From: Cytophagales bacterium CG12_big_fil_rev_8_21_14_0_65_40_12
GTDB lineage: Bacteria > Bacteroidota > Bacteroidia > Cytophagales > Cyclobacteriaceae
Direction of reading: 5' to 3'
Assembly (NCBI GenBank): GCA_002786855.1
Contig: PCUU01000067.1
Coordinates: 1-64,000, forward strand
Length of the DNA: 64,000 bases
Shown here one piece after another: positions 42,720 through 52,157 of the stretch (position 1 is the stretch's first letter; every line of letters begins with the position of its first letter). The position numbers were made by a program, and so were the translations under genes. The notes below the pieces were generated by a model. The model made no database searches. It was not told the origin of the DNA and saw nothing but the letters and a program-made list of their open reading frames with translations.

Positions 42720-44162
42720 TTAAAGTTTTATGCATACATTTTTCTTTTCTGTAAAGAAATTCAATGCATCCCATCCTCCTTCGCGTCCTACCCCACTATT
42801 TTTCACTCCTCCGAAGGGTGTTCTGAGGTCTCTCAACAACCAACAATTCACCCAAACAATACCTGACTTCAAGGCCGATGCCACCCTATGGGCTTTGTTA
42901 AGTTCCTGTGTCCAAACGGTTGCGGCTAAACCATATTGCGTACTATTGGCCATCATTATTACCTCCTCTTCAGCATCGAATGGCATCATGGTAACGACAG
43001 GCCCAAAGATTTCTTCCTGATTCGTGCGACAATTGAAGTCGAGCCCTTCAATCACGGTAGGCGCTAAATAATAGCCTTGGGCATAGTCACCTTGCAGCCT
43101 CACTTGGTTGCCTCCTGTCAATACTTTTCCGCCTTCTTGCTTGGCCAAATCTATGTAAGTGAGCACTTTTTTCATATGTCCTTCGGAAACCACAGCGCCA
43201 AGATTAGTCTCCTCATCTGAAGGAACACCGACTTTGAGCTGTTTTACTTTTTGGACAAAGGCATCTCTAAATCGTTCATAAATTGGTCGCTCAACGAAAA
43301 TGCGAGAGCCACAAAGGCAAATTTGGCCTTGATTGGCAAAGCTAGATTGAACGGTTGTATTTAAGGCTTCTTCAAAGTCACAGTCGGCAAAAATGATATT
43401 CGGATTCTTCCCTCCTAGTTCTAAAGAAAGTTTTTTGAACATAGGCGCTGCTGTTGCTGCAATTTGTTTCCCCGTGGCTGTTCCGCCTGTAAAAGAAATA
43501 ACTGGAATATCTGGATGCTCAGAGATGGCCTGACCGACCTTTTGACCCAGCCCATGAACGATGTTAAGTACTCCTTTGGGTAATCCTGCCTCAATACACA
43601 GCTCAGAAAGCAAAAAAGCTGTCATTGGTGTTATTTCAGATGGTTTGGCTACCACCGTATTGCCTGCTGCCAAAGCTGGAGCAATCTTCCATGTAAACAG
43701 GTATAATGGCAAATTCCATGGAGAAATACAGCCCGCCACGCCAATGGCGCTTTTATCGGTATAGTTAATTGTTGAAATGTCGGTTCTATGAAATTCGCTG
43801 GATTCATGAAGAATGGCGGTGGCAAAGAATCTAAAATTCGCTGAGGCCCTCGGAATATCCACCTTTCTGGCCAGTTTGATGGGTTTGCCATTGTCTTTAG
43901 ATTCGGCTTGCGCCAGCATTTCATGATTGGCATCTATCAAGTCAGCAATCTTCAGCAAGAGCCTTGATCTTTCTTCTCTCGAAGTTTTGGACCACATTGG
44001 AAATGCAGTTTTTGCGGCCAAAGTTGCTGCCTGAACATCTGAAGCATCTGAATCTGGAATTTCACCATATTTTTCACCCCTAGAGGGGTCAATATTATCG
44101 AGGTATTTACCTGAATTAGGCGCTACTAACTGCCCATCGATATAATTGGATATTCTTTTCAT
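42720..44162 (-). CDS. Aldehyde dehydrogenase, probable 2-aminomuconate-6-semialdehyde dehydrogenase
   Basis: 480 residues. Family blocks: the oxyanion Asn in SPWNLPLYLFTWK, LELGGKNPNIIF with the general base Glu, the catalytic Cys282 in QGQICLCGSR, and EEIFGPV. Among ALDHs it resembles hydroxymuconic/aminomuconic semialdehyde dehydrogenases, and the adjacent ACMS decarboxylase and 3-hydroxyanthranilate dioxygenase support oxidation of 2-aminomuconate semialdehyde. It is transcribed with the SDR gene nine bases upstream, divergent from the dioxygenase arm. Confidence 0.87.
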   Translation of the reverse strand: MKRISNYIDGQLVAPNSGKYLDNIDPSRGEKYGEIPDSDASDVQAATLAAKTAFPMWSKTSREERSRLLLKIADLIDANHEMLAQAESKDNGKPIKLARKVDIPRASANFRFFATAILHESSEFHRTDISTINYTDKSAIGVAGCISPWNLPLYLFTWKIAPALAAGNTVVAKPSEITPMTAFLLSELCIEAGLPKGVLNIVHGLGQKVGQAISEHPDIPVISFTGGTATGKQIAATAAPMFKKLSLELGGKNPNIIFADCDFEEALNTTVQSSFANQGQICLCGSRIFVERPIYERFRDAFVQKVKQLKVGVPSDEETNLGAVVSEGHMKKVLTYIDLAKQEGGKVLTGGNQVRLQGDYAQGYYLAPTVIEGLDFNCRTNQEEIFGPVVTMMPFDAEEEVIMMANSTQYGLAATVWTQELNKAHRVASALKSGIVWVNCWLLRDLRTPFGGVKNSGVGREGGWDALNFFTEKKNVCIKL

Positions 44163-44171
44163 GGCCTCAAA

Positions 44172-44957
44172 TTATAGACAACCTGTTCTACCCCCGTCAA
44201 CAGGAACGTTGATTCCATTGATGTAGCTGGCGGCTGGTGTTGCTAAAAAAGCTACAGCCGAGGCGACTTCAGCAGCAGCCGCAAATCTCCTAGCTGGAAT
44301 TTCATGTTTCATTTCTTCTTCTACTTCTTCGATGGACTTGCCCAGCTTATTGGCCTTGTTCTCTATGATTGAACTGAGCCTTTGAGTAGAGGTAGCACCT
44401 GGTAAAACATTATTGACTGTGATCCCGAATCTACCTAATTCGCCAGCCAAGGTTTTAGACCAATTGGCTACCGCTCCTCTGATGGTATTTGACACACCTA
44501 AACCAGGAATTGGTAGTTTCACCGAGGTTGAAATGATATTGATGATTCTACCATAAGCCTCGTGTTTCATCCCATCCACCAAGGCCTGCACCAAAATTTG
44601 ATTGCAAACCAAGTGTTGATCAAAAGCACTTCTGAATGCATCAACATCTGCTTCAACTGCTTGACCTGCCGGAGGGCCACCGGTATTATTGATCAGAATA
44701 TGGTAAATATTGGTTTTAACATGAGCTTCAATAATTGATTTTAAATCTGAGGGTTTTGAAAAATCAGCCACCAAAAATTGATGAACTTGCCCATCTTGGG
44801 TATTCAAACCTTTTAAGACTTCTTCTAATTTTGATTGATTTCTGGCCAAAAGAGTAACATTTGCGCCAAGCTCAGCTAATTCTTCGGCTACTGCTCTACC
44901 AATACCTTGGGTACTTCCACATACCAAAGCGTTTTTTCCTGAAAGATTTAAATTCAT
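44172..44957 (-). CDS. SDR-family oxidoreductase with substituted catalytic Tyr-Lys
   Basis: 261 residues from the ATG at 44957. The Rossmann motif is GSTQGIG (14-20); NNTGGPPAGQ and the catalytic-loop Ser (ISTS, 142-145) are present. Where SDRs have YxxxK this protein has S156-NTI-R160, so the normal proton relay is missing; a subgroup of SDRs carries this SNxxR form. It is co-transcribed with the semialdehyde dehydrogenase. A role in the aminomuconate branch is inferred from position only. Confidence 0.85.
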   Translation of the reverse strand: MNLNLSGKNALVCGSTQGIGRAVAEELAELGANVTLLARNQSKLEEVLKGLNTQDGQVHQFLVADFSKPSDLKSIIEAHVKTNIYHILINNTGGPPAGQAVEADVDAFRSAFDQHLVCNQILVQALVDGMKHEAYGRIINIISTSVKLPIPGLGVSNTIRGAVANWSKTLAGELGRFGITVNNVLPGATSTQRLSSIIENKANKLGKSIEEVEEEMKHEIPARRFAAAAEVASAVAFLATPAASYINGINVPVDGGRTGCL

Positions 44958-45048
44958 TCCATTTTCTTTAGCTAGTAAAGTTATAAAAATCAATTAGAGG
45001 CCTATCCTGAATTTTGGTAAATTGGGCAACATTTAAATTTCAGAAATA

Positions 45049-45579
45049 ATGGCAATAAAACGACCTTTTAACCTGCAAAAATGGATTGAAGAGAATAGAG
45101 ATATTTTGAAGCCCCCTGTTGGCAACAAAAACCTCTATCCTGAAGGAACTGACTATATCGTTATGATTGTAGCTGGTCCCAATGCAAGAAAAGACTATCA
45201 TTACAATGAAACTGAGGAGCTTTTTTATCAGCTAGAGGGCAATATTACGGTTCGAATCCAAGAGGACGGCAAAGCAGTTGACATTCCTTTAGGCCCAGGA
45301 GATATGTACTTGCATCCACCAAAAGTGCCACATTCACCAATGAGATCAGAAGGATCAATCGGCTTGGTCATAGAAAGAGTGCGCAAGCCTGAGCACAAAG
45401 ATGGCCTGATGTGGTTCTGCGATAATTGCAATACCAAACTACACGACACTTACTTCGACTTAACCAATATTGAGAAAGATTTTATTCCAAGGTTCAAAGA
45501 ATTTTATGGTTCCGAAGAAATGCGCACTTGTAAAAACTGCGGCACTGTGATGGAGACTGATCCTCGTTTCACTAATTAG
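45049..45579 (+). CDS. 3-hydroxyanthranilate 3,4-dioxygenase
   Basis: 176 residues, a single cupin of the bacterial/fungal short type. Iron ligands H51, E57 and H95 and the substrate arginines R47 and R99 sit at the same numbers known for characterised enzymes. A C-terminal rubredoxin-like pair (C124-DN-C127 and C161-KN-C164) is intact. It opens 3-hydroxyanthranilate to 2-amino-3-carboxymuconate semialdehyde. It starts the plus-strand arm, divergent from the SDR gene over about 90 bases that should hold a shared control region. Confidence 0.96.
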   Translation: MAIKRPFNLQKWIEENRDILKPPVGNKNLYPEGTDYIVMIVAGPNARKDYHYNETEELFYQLEGNITVRIQEDGKAVDIPLGPGDMYLHPPKVPHSPMRSEGSIGLVIERVRKPEHKDGLMWFCDNCNTKLHDTYFDLTNIEKDFIPRFKEFYGSEEMRTCKNCGTVMETDPRFTN

Positions 45580-45732
45580 TTAACAGTAAATTAGTTATCA
45601 GGCATCCTGATTTGCTGATTTCTAAAAGCGAATAAAATGAAATCATCAATGAAATTGAAGAAGTTTATAAATCACTCAATGCCTATATTAAATCCATTGG
45701 TAACGCCACAAATGACCAATGACAATTAGCCA

Positions 45733-46752
45733 ATGACTAACTTAAAAATAGACATGCACACCCACATCATTCCTGAACATCTGCCCAAATGGACAGAGAA
45801 GTTTGGCTATGGTGATTTCATTAATCTGCACCATCATAAAGAAGGAGCCGCTATGATGATGAAAGGGAATAAATTTTTTAGAGAAATCCAGGCCAACTGT
45901 TGGGACCCAAAAGTGAGGATTGAAGAATATGCTCAATTCGACACCCAAGTTCAGGTGATTTCTACGATTCCTGTGATGTTTTCTTATGATGCCAAGCCAG
46001 AAGATGGGCTTGAGGTCAGTAGATTCCTCAATGATCACATTGCCGAAATTTGTAATCTCTATCCAAAGAATTACATCGGATTGGCCACCGTGCCGATGCA
46101 GGATGAGCACTTGGCCATTAAAGAATTAGAACGTTGCAAAAAAGAACTTAACCTTCCAGGGATTCAAATTGGCTCGAACATCAACGACAAAAATCTGAGC
46201 AGCGAAAGGTTCTTCCCTATTTTTGAAGCCTGCGAAAAGCTGGATATGGCTGTGATGATTCACCCTTGGAACATGATGGGCTTTGGAAGTATGGAACGCT
46301 ACTGGCTGCCTTGGTTGGTCGGAATGCCCGCAGAAACATCACGCGCAGCTTGCTCATTAATTTTTGGGGGTGTATTAGAAAGACTCCCAAAACTTCGATT
46401 TAACTTCTCACACGCTGGAGGATCATTTTTACCCACAATTGGCAGAATCGAGCATGGTTTCAACTGCCGACCTGATTTAGTGGCCATTGATAATCAAGTG
46501 AATCCCAGAGAATACATCGGTAAATTCTGGGTAGATTCTATCACCCATGACCCTTTGATGATGAAATACATTCTCGAAATGCAGGGATCTAAAAGAATCA
46601 CCTTAGGCTCTGACTATCCTTTTCCATTGGGTGATTTAGAAATAGGCGCCTATTTAAAGCAAATGGATTTATCGGATGAAGTGATCGATGATGTTTTCTG
46701 CAATGCCACTTTAGAGTGGTTGAACTTACCCAAAGCACAATTTTTAGATTAA
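45733..46752 (+). CDS. 2-amino-3-carboxymuconate-6-semialdehyde decarboxylase (ACMSD)
   Basis: 339 residues of the amidohydrolase family. Metal ligands start with DMHTHIIP (H9, H11); MIHPWNMMG, NFSHAGGSFLPTIGRIEHGF and GSDYPFPLGD follow and match ACMSD. It decarboxylates the dioxygenase product and so diverts flux from quinolinate/NAD toward full degradation. It is 153 bases after the dioxygenase gene and followed within a few bases by the alkyltransferase gene. Confidence 0.95.
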   Translation: MTNLKIDMHTHIIPEHLPKWTEKFGYGDFINLHHHKEGAAMMMKGNKFFREIQANCWDPKVRIEEYAQFDTQVQVISTIPVMFSYDAKPEDGLEVSRFLNDHIAEICNLYPKNYIGLATVPMQDEHLAIKELERCKKELNLPGIQIGSNINDKNLSSERFFPIFEACEKLDMAVMIHPWNMMGFGSMERYWLPWLVGMPAETSRAACSLIFGGVLERLPKLRFNFSHAGGSFLPTIGRIEHGFNCRPDLVAIDNQVNPREYIGKFWVDSITHDPLMMKYILEMQGSKRITLGSDYPFPLGDLEIGAYLKQMDLSDEVIDDVFCNATLEWLNLPKAQFLD

Positions 46753-46755
46753 GCC

Positions 46756-47250
46756 TTGAAAAATACCGCTATTACTTATATCGACTCGCCTATTGGCGCC
46801 ATTAAAATTGTTGGGGATTCCAACGCCATAAAAATGGTCACTTTTGTTCCAGAAATGGGCGAAGAAAGTCAAGGCGTGATGCCAATTGTAGTCCGCAAAT
46901 GCAAAAAGCAATTGACTGAATATTTTCAGGGCACTCGCACCCAATTTAACATACCCATCGCGCCAGAAGGCACAGATTTTCAACGCGAGGTGTGGCAGGA
47001 ATTACTCAGTATTCCTTTTGGCAAAACAACTTCCTATGCAAAACAGTCTATCAAACTGGGCGATGTAAAAAAGATCAGGGCTGTTGGATCAGCGAATGGA
47101 AAGAATCCGATCGCCATCATCATCCCTTGCCATCGCGTCATCGGTTCGGACGGCAATCTGACTGGCTATGCTGGGGGATTGGACAAAAAGGAATGGCTTT
47201 TAAAACATGAAAATAGTCTGCCCGGCATGACTCAAACCAGTTTATTTTAA
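46756..47250 (+). CDS. ogt: Methylated-DNA--protein-cysteine S-methyltransferase
   Basis: 164 residues with a TTG start three bases after the ACMSD stop; no ATG fits before the conserved ITYIDSPIGAIKI. The active-site Cys is C125 in IPCHRVIG, and FQREVWQELLSIPFGKTTSYA precedes it. It repairs O6-alkylguanine by a suicide reaction. Its place inside the kynurenine arm, overlapping kynU by one base, is probably a matter of operon sharing. Confidence 0.93.
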   Translation: MKNTAITYIDSPIGAIKIVGDSNAIKMVTFVPEMGEESQGVMPIVVRKCKKQLTEYFQGTRTQFNIPIAPEGTDFQREVWQELLSIPFGKTTSYAKQSIKLGDVKKIRAVGSANGKNPIAIIIPCHRVIGSDGNLTGYAGGLDKKEWLLKHENSLPGMTQTSLF

Positions 47251-48518
47251 TGAATTATCAAAACGATTTAGCTTTCGCGAAAGCACAAGACGCACAAGAT
47301 CCGCTAAAGGAATACCGTGCTCAATTCTATATTCCTAAAGTAAATGGAAAAGACAGCTTTTACTTTACAGGCAATTCATTGGGTCTTCAACCAAAAACTG
47401 CTCGCAAGTTTGTGGAAGAAGAAATGAAAAACTGGGAAACGCTTGGGGTTGAAGGCCACTTCGCGAAAGTCAAAAGGCCATGGATGAACTACCACAAGTT
47501 CAGTAAGGAAGCATTGGCAAAAATAGTGGGTGCAAAACCCATTGAGGTGGTTACCATGAACAACCTTACGGTCAACTTACACTTGTTGATGGTGAGTTTC
47601 TACAAGCCAACAGCAACGAGATTTAAGGTTATTTGCGAGGCAGGGGCTTTCCCCTCTGATCAGTACACGTTCGAAACCCAGTTGAAGTTTCATGGACTCA
47701 ACCCAGATGAAGCCCTAATAGAATTAACACCTAGAAAAGGCGAACATACCCTCAGAACAGAGGATATTTTAAAAACCATTGCTGAGACTGGCCATGAATT
47801 AGCATTGATCCTTATTGGTGGTTTGCAGTATTACACTGGACAGCTTTTCGATATGAAATCCATTACCGAAGCAGGCCATAAAGTAGGTGCAATAGTTGGG
47901 TTCGATTTGGCGCATGCAGCAGGCAACGTGCCATTACAGCTCCATGATTGGAATGTAGATTTTGCCACTTGGTGTTCCTACAAATACTTGAATTCTGGCC
48001 CAGGTAACGTTTCAGGTGTATTTGTGAATGAAAAATACGCCAATGACCCCAGCCTTAATCGTTTTGCTGGCTGGTGGGGACATGACGAGAAAGAAAGATT
48101 CTTGATGAAAAAAGGCTTCCGACCAATGTCTGGTGCAGATGGCTGGCAATTGAGCAATGTCAATGTAATCTCTACTGCTGCCCATTTGGCTTCATTAGAA
48201 ATCTATGATAAAGTTGGCATGGAAGCGCTTCGCAAAAAAAGCTTGAAGCTGACAGGCTATTTGGAGTTTTTAATGAAGGAGCTTAGCCAAGTGGCTGACA
48301 TTTTCGAGATTTTAACCCCATCTAATCCAGAAGAAAGAGGTTGCCAATTGTCCATATTTTTTCATGAAGACGGCAGAAGATTGTTTGAAGCCCTTTCAGC
48401 AGCTGGGGTAATTGCAGACTGGCGCGAACCGAATGTGATTCGTGTGGCACCAGTTCCTCTTTACAATACTTTTGAGGATATTTATCAATTCGCAGCGATA
48501 TTGAAGGACAATTTGTAA
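47250..48518 (+). CDS. kynU: Kynureninase
   Basis: 422 residues, PLP fold type I. FYFTGNSLGLQP at the start, VGFDLAHAAGNVPLQLHDW with the PLP aspartate, and SYKYLNSGPG with the Schiff-base K245 are diagnostic. It cleaves 3-hydroxykynurenine to 3-hydroxyanthranilate and alanine. Its ATG overlaps the stop of the alkyltransferase gene, and kmo follows 9 bases later. Confidence 0.97.
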   Translation: MNYQNDLAFAKAQDAQDPLKEYRAQFYIPKVNGKDSFYFTGNSLGLQPKTARKFVEEEMKNWETLGVEGHFAKVKRPWMNYHKFSKEALAKIVGAKPIEVVTMNNLTVNLHLLMVSFYKPTATRFKVICEAGAFPSDQYTFETQLKFHGLNPDEALIELTPRKGEHTLRTEDILKTIAETGHELALILIGGLQYYTGQLFDMKSITEAGHKVGAIVGFDLAHAAGNVPLQLHDWNVDFATWCSYKYLNSGPGNVSGVFVNEKYANDPSLNRFAGWWGHDEKERFLMKKGFRPMSGADGWQLSNVNVISTAAHLASLEIYDKVGMEALRKKSLKLTGYLEFLMKELSQVADIFEILTPSNPEERGCQLSIFFHEDGRRLFEALSAAGVIADWREPNVIRVAPVPLYNTFEDIYQFAAILKDNL

Positions 48519-48527
48519 ACAAAAACT

Positions 48528-49850
48528 ATGGATACCTCTGGCAAAAAAATCACCATTCTAGGCGCAGGACTTGTAGGTTCGCTGCTTTCTATTTTTCTAG
48601 CGAAGAAGGGTTATGAGGTATCCATCTATGAGCGCAGAAACGATATGCGTGCTGCAGGCGCAGTAGGCGGTCGATCTATTAACCTTGCTTTGAGCCATCG
48701 AGGATTAAAGGCTTTAGATGCTGTTGGTATCAAGGAAAAAATTCAGAAAAGTTGCATTCCCATGCCTGGCCGAATGATTCACGACATGGAAGGCCAATTG
48801 AGTTTTCAACCTTATGGAAAAGAAGGCCAGTTTATCAATTCTGTTTCGCGAGGTGGATTGAATGAATTATTGATGACCGAAGCCGAAACTCATGGCGTTA
48901 CCATTCACTTCGAGCATAAATGCATTGAGGTAGATTTCGAGTCAGCGACTGCCACTTTTGAAAATGGGAGATCGGTGACTTCCGATTTTATTTTTGGGGC
49001 AGATGGCGCCTTCTCGGCTTTGCGGGCTGCTATGCAAAAAACGGATCGATTCAACTTTTCACAAGAATACATTTCGGCTGGTTATAAGGAGCTCTGCATG
49101 CCTGCCACTGCTGATGGTGATTTTGCCATGGATCCGAAAGCCTTGCACATTTGGCCGCGCGGTGAATACATGTTGATTGCCTTGCCAAATCTAGACAAGA
49201 GCTTTACTTGCACCTTGTTCTTCCCTTTTGAAGGAAAAGTGTCCTTCGAAGCCCTAAAAACAGAAGAGGATGTTATGACCTTCTTCGAAACGAATTTTAA
49301 GGATGCACTGCCTTTTCTTACCAACCTTCAACAGGAATTCTTCGAAAACCCAACATCAAGTTTGATCACCACCAGATGCAAACCTTGGGTGAAAGGAAAG
49401 ACTGCATTAATTGGCGATGCTGCTCACGCGGTGGTTCCTTTTTATGGACAAGGCATGAATGCTGGTTTTGAAGATTGCTTCGTTTTTAATCAGTTGCTAG
49501 AAAAATACGGTGCCATCAATGCTGAGTTATTGCATGAATACGAAGCCTTAAGAATTCCCGATGCCAATGCCATTGCAGATTTAGCCCTTTATAATTTCAT
49601 CGAAATGCGCGATAAAGTGGCAGATGAAAAGTTTATTCTTCAGAAGAAAATTGAAAAGAAAATCAATGAGCTATACCCAGAAAAATGGGTGCCTTTATAC
49701 TCTATGACCACTTTCAGTGATTTCCGTTACTCCGAAGCACTCGCCATGGGCAAAAAACAACAAGCCATTATGGATTCAGTCTTAGCACATCCCAATATTG
49801 AAGAGAATTGGGAAGGGCTGGATTTTGAGAGTATCATTCACCTCCTCTAA
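48528..49850 (+). CDS. kmo: Kynurenine 3-monooxygenase
   Basis: 440 residues of the flavin group A hydroxylases. The FAD motif is ILGAGLVGSLLSIFLAKKG (dinucleotide Gly12-Gly17); GGRSINLALSHRG and the GDAAHAVVPFYGQGMNAGFED block (from G296) are specific to KMO. It hydroxylates kynurenine. The C-terminal helix region is less hydrophobic than the mitochondrial anchor of eukaryotes. It ends the plus arm, overlapping the convergent 121-codon frame by four bases. Confidence 0.97.
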   Translation: MDTSGKKITILGAGLVGSLLSIFLAKKGYEVSIYERRNDMRAAGAVGGRSINLALSHRGLKALDAVGIKEKIQKSCIPMPGRMIHDMEGQLSFQPYGKEGQFINSVSRGGLNELLMTEAETHGVTIHFEHKCIEVDFESATATFENGRSVTSDFIFGADGAFSALRAAMQKTDRFNFSQEYISAGYKELCMPATADGDFAMDPKALHIWPRGEYMLIALPNLDKSFTCTLFFPFEGKVSFEALKTEEDVMTFFETNFKDALPFLTNLQQEFFENPTSSLITTRCKPWVKGKTALIGDAAHAVVPFYGQGMNAGFEDCFVFNQLLEKYGAINAELLHEYEALRIPDANAIADLALYNFIEMRDKVADEKFILQKKIEKKINELYPEKWVPLYSMTTFSDFRYSEALAMGKKQQAIMDSVLAHPNIEENWEGLDFESIIHLL

Positions 49851-50185
49851 TCTGCATCTTCATAACACCTCGTAAATTCATCATCCTCTAGATTGGCATC
49901 AATGAAATTTTGCCTCAAATCGAAATGTTCAGCCGCATCTTTAGGAAACTCTCTTTCTACATTCCCGATACATTCCACATGATAATCACCTATATATAGT
50001 ATGTAGATTTGATTGAGGTCACTAGAGGGCTCTGCGACTTTTACTGTCTCTCCCTCTTTACCGAGTAAAATATCCCTGCTAAAATCAAATGAAAACTGCC
50101 CATCCTCAACATGATAATCATAGTCTTTAGGCATCTTTCGATCCTGATTAATGTCTTTTAATATACCATTATCTATAGGTTCCAT
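49847..50185 (-). CDS. Hypothetical small acidic protein
   Basis: 112 residues from the ATG at 50185 (the TTG 27 bases upstream is less likely). It is rich in Asp and Glu, has no signal or membrane segment, and alternates predicted strands (QFSFDFSRDILLG, IYILYIGDYHVECIG) with a helical acidic tail ending FTRCYEDAD. I do not recognise it. It is convergent with kmo and alone. Confidence 0.55.
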   Translation of the reverse strand: MEPIDNGILKDINQDRKMPKDYDYHVEDGQFSFDFSRDILLGKEGETVKVAEPSSDLNQIYILYIGDYHVECIGNVEREFPKDAAEHFDLRQNFIDANLEDDEFTRCYEDAD

Positions 50186-50276
50186 TTCAGGTTTAAGTAG
50201 AGTTAATAACAACGGTGCATAATCTACAAGTTTTTAATCTCACTTCAAACTTGGATAAAAAACTAACCTACTATCG

Positions 50277-50293
50277 CAGGTTTTCCAAACCTG
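50277..50293. repeat. Short palindromic intergenic repeat
   Basis: CAGGTTT-TCC-AAACCTG forms a 7-bp hairpin in the gap before the amidase gene; a related AAACCTGTGA occurs at 7730-7740 in another gap. It is probably a dispersed intergenic unit. Confidence 0.35.
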
Positions 50294-50447
50294 TGACTCA
50301 TTATGAGCTTAAGGACTCCGTCCAATAGTCTATTTGCAAAAGAAACCTCGGAACGGCAGTAAATGAAAGTACTCAACCCTTCACTTATCAAAAGGCAATT
50401 GCTTTTTAATTGGATTCTCTTCAACTTCCATGCACAGCCAAATCACT

Positions 50448-51995
50448 ATGAAAATCAAGTTATTACTCCCCCTCCTCTTATTCGTTTTTTTTCAATGCAC
50501 GCCTAAAAAAGAAATCAAAATAGAAGAAATCACCATTTCAGAAATTCATGATGCACTCAAAAACAATGACTGCTCATGTGTGGAATTGGTGCAGAAATAT
50601 TTGGATAGAATTAAGGCTTACGATCAATCCACTGGCATGAATTCCATTGTAGTGGTGAATCAAAAAGCACTGGATGTGGCCAAATCCTTAAATGATGAAT
50701 TTCAATCAACAGGAAAACTGAAAAAGCTGCACTGTGTCCCAATGATTGTGAAGGACAACTTCGATACTGATGATTTGCAAACCGCTGGAGGTTCACTGGC
50801 GATGAAAGGCTCAATTCCCCCAGACGATGCCCATCAAGTGAGAAAAATAAGAGAAGCTGGGGCTATCATTCTAGCAAAATCAAATATGGCAGAATGGGCT
50901 TTCAGTCCTATGGTGTCGATCAGTTCAATTGCAGGAGAAACCAAAAATCCTTACAATTTAGAGCATACTACTGCTGGGTCAAGTGGAGGAACAGCTGCGG
51001 CTGTGGCCGCCAATCTAGGCACTAACGGTTTAGGTAGTGACACAGGCAACTCCATCAGAGGGCCATCGAGCCACAATGCTTCGGTAGGGTTACGATCCAC
51101 GATGGGACTCACTAGCCGAGATGGAATTATTCCACTCTATCTTCGAAATGATGTGGGCGGCCCAATGGGCAGGACAGTTGAGGACGCTGTTCGCGTGCTG
51201 GAAGTGATTGCAGGTTACGATCCTGCCGATCCGCTAACTGAAAAATCAAAAGGCAAAGTACCAGAAAATTACACTCAATTTTTACAAGCCGATGGTCTTA
51301 AAGGAGCCCGAATTGGAGTAGTGAAACAGCTGACTTCCATAGGAGAGCCTTCTAGCCAGATTCTTCAAATGTTCAATCAGGCCATTGCCGATATGAAGGC
51401 ACAAGGCGCTACTATAATGGAAAGTGAAATCGAAAATTTCGACTCGTTGAGAAGAGACCAATGGTGCCCTATGTTCAAAGTGGATCTAGAAAATTATTTG
51501 GCAAGTTTAGGCGATAATGCCCCTGTTAAAACTTTGGATGAACTAGTGGCGTCTGGAAAGTACTCCGACTACATTGAGCAAAACTTGAAGTACTTTCAAA
51601 CGATAGAGGGTGATCCCTCTGCTGACGGAATCGCGTGCCAAGATGCATTCAACGATACCAAAAGAATTGCTTTCAGAAATGCCGTAGAAGCCGCCATGGA
51701 TGACAATAAAGTGGACGCTTTAATTTACCCTTCATGGAACAATCCCCCAGCTAAGATTGGTGATTTTAGAGGTTATAAAGGTGACAACAGCCAAATAATT
51801 GCGCCACATACAGGTCAACCTGCCTTTACCGTACCTATGGGATACAGCGAAGGAAATCTTCCTGCCGGCATTCAATTTCTGGGAAGGATGTTCGATGAAC
51901 CTACTTTAATCAAACTGATTTATGGCTATGAACAAGCCACCAAACATCGAAAGTCACCTGCTGGCTTTCCTGAATTGGTAAATCAAAAAGATTAG
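50448..51995 (+). CDS. Amidase-signature-family lipoprotein
   Basis: 515 residues from the ATG at 50448, which gives a lipoprotein signal ([13 protein letters not shown]). The amidase signature fold is clear: catalytic Lys in [27 protein letters not shown] and the cis-Ser/Ser pair in [13 protein letters not shown]. It hydrolyses amides outside the cytosol; GatA-type tRNA amidation is ruled out by export. It lies beside the kynurenine genes but is not an N-formylkynurenine hydrolase family, so the link is only positional. Confidence 0.9.
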   Translation: MKIKLLLPLLLFVFFQCTPKKEIKIEEITISEIHDALKNNDCSCVELVQKYLDRIKAYDQSTGMNSIVVVNQKALDVAKSLNDEFQSTGKLKKLHCVPMIVKDNFDTDDLQTAGGSLAMKGSIPPDDAHQVRKIREAGAIILAKSNMAEWAFSPMVSISSIAGETKNPYNLEHTTAGSSGGTAAAVAANLGTNGLGSDTGNSIRGPSSHNASVGLRSTMGLTSRDGIIPLYLRNDVGGPMGRTVEDAVRVLEVIAGYDPADPLTEKSKGKVPENYTQFLQADGLKGARIGVVKQLTSIGEPSSQILQMFNQAIADMKAQGATIMESEIENFDSLRRDQWCPMFKVDLENYLASLGDNAPVKTLDELVASGKYSDYIEQNLKYFQTIEGDPSADGIACQDAFNDTKRIAFRNAVEAAMDDNKVDALIYPSWNNPPAKIGDFRGYKGDNSQIIAPHTGQPAFTVPMGYSEGNLPAGIQFLGRMFDEPTLIKLIYGYEQATKHRKSPAGFPELVNQKD

Positions 51996-52116
51996 TGCTT
52001 TTGGATCAAAATGACAATGGCCCAACAGCAAGGCCTTATAAGATCGATTGAATCCGCTTTGTATAAATTCCAATTTTCGGCAAGATGGCATATTTTGAAA
52101 TTGCCAAATTTAGCAT

Positions 52117-52157
52117 ATCTTTACAAATATGGAATTGAATTCCACATTTGTAAAGAT
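52117..52157. promoter_or_regulatory. 20-bp near-perfect inverted repeat across the DUF4143 start codon
   Basis: ATCTTTACAAATATGGAATT and its complement (one mismatch) flank a single G, and the ATG at 52129 lies within the left arm. As DNA it could be an operator; as mRNA it would bury the start codon in a 19-pair stem. Confidence 0.7.

Noticed and set aside
50448-51995. Amidase as the missing N-formylkynurenine formamidase
   Set aside because: Known formamidases belong to other folds, and this is an exported amidase-signature lipoprotein; position alone is not enough.
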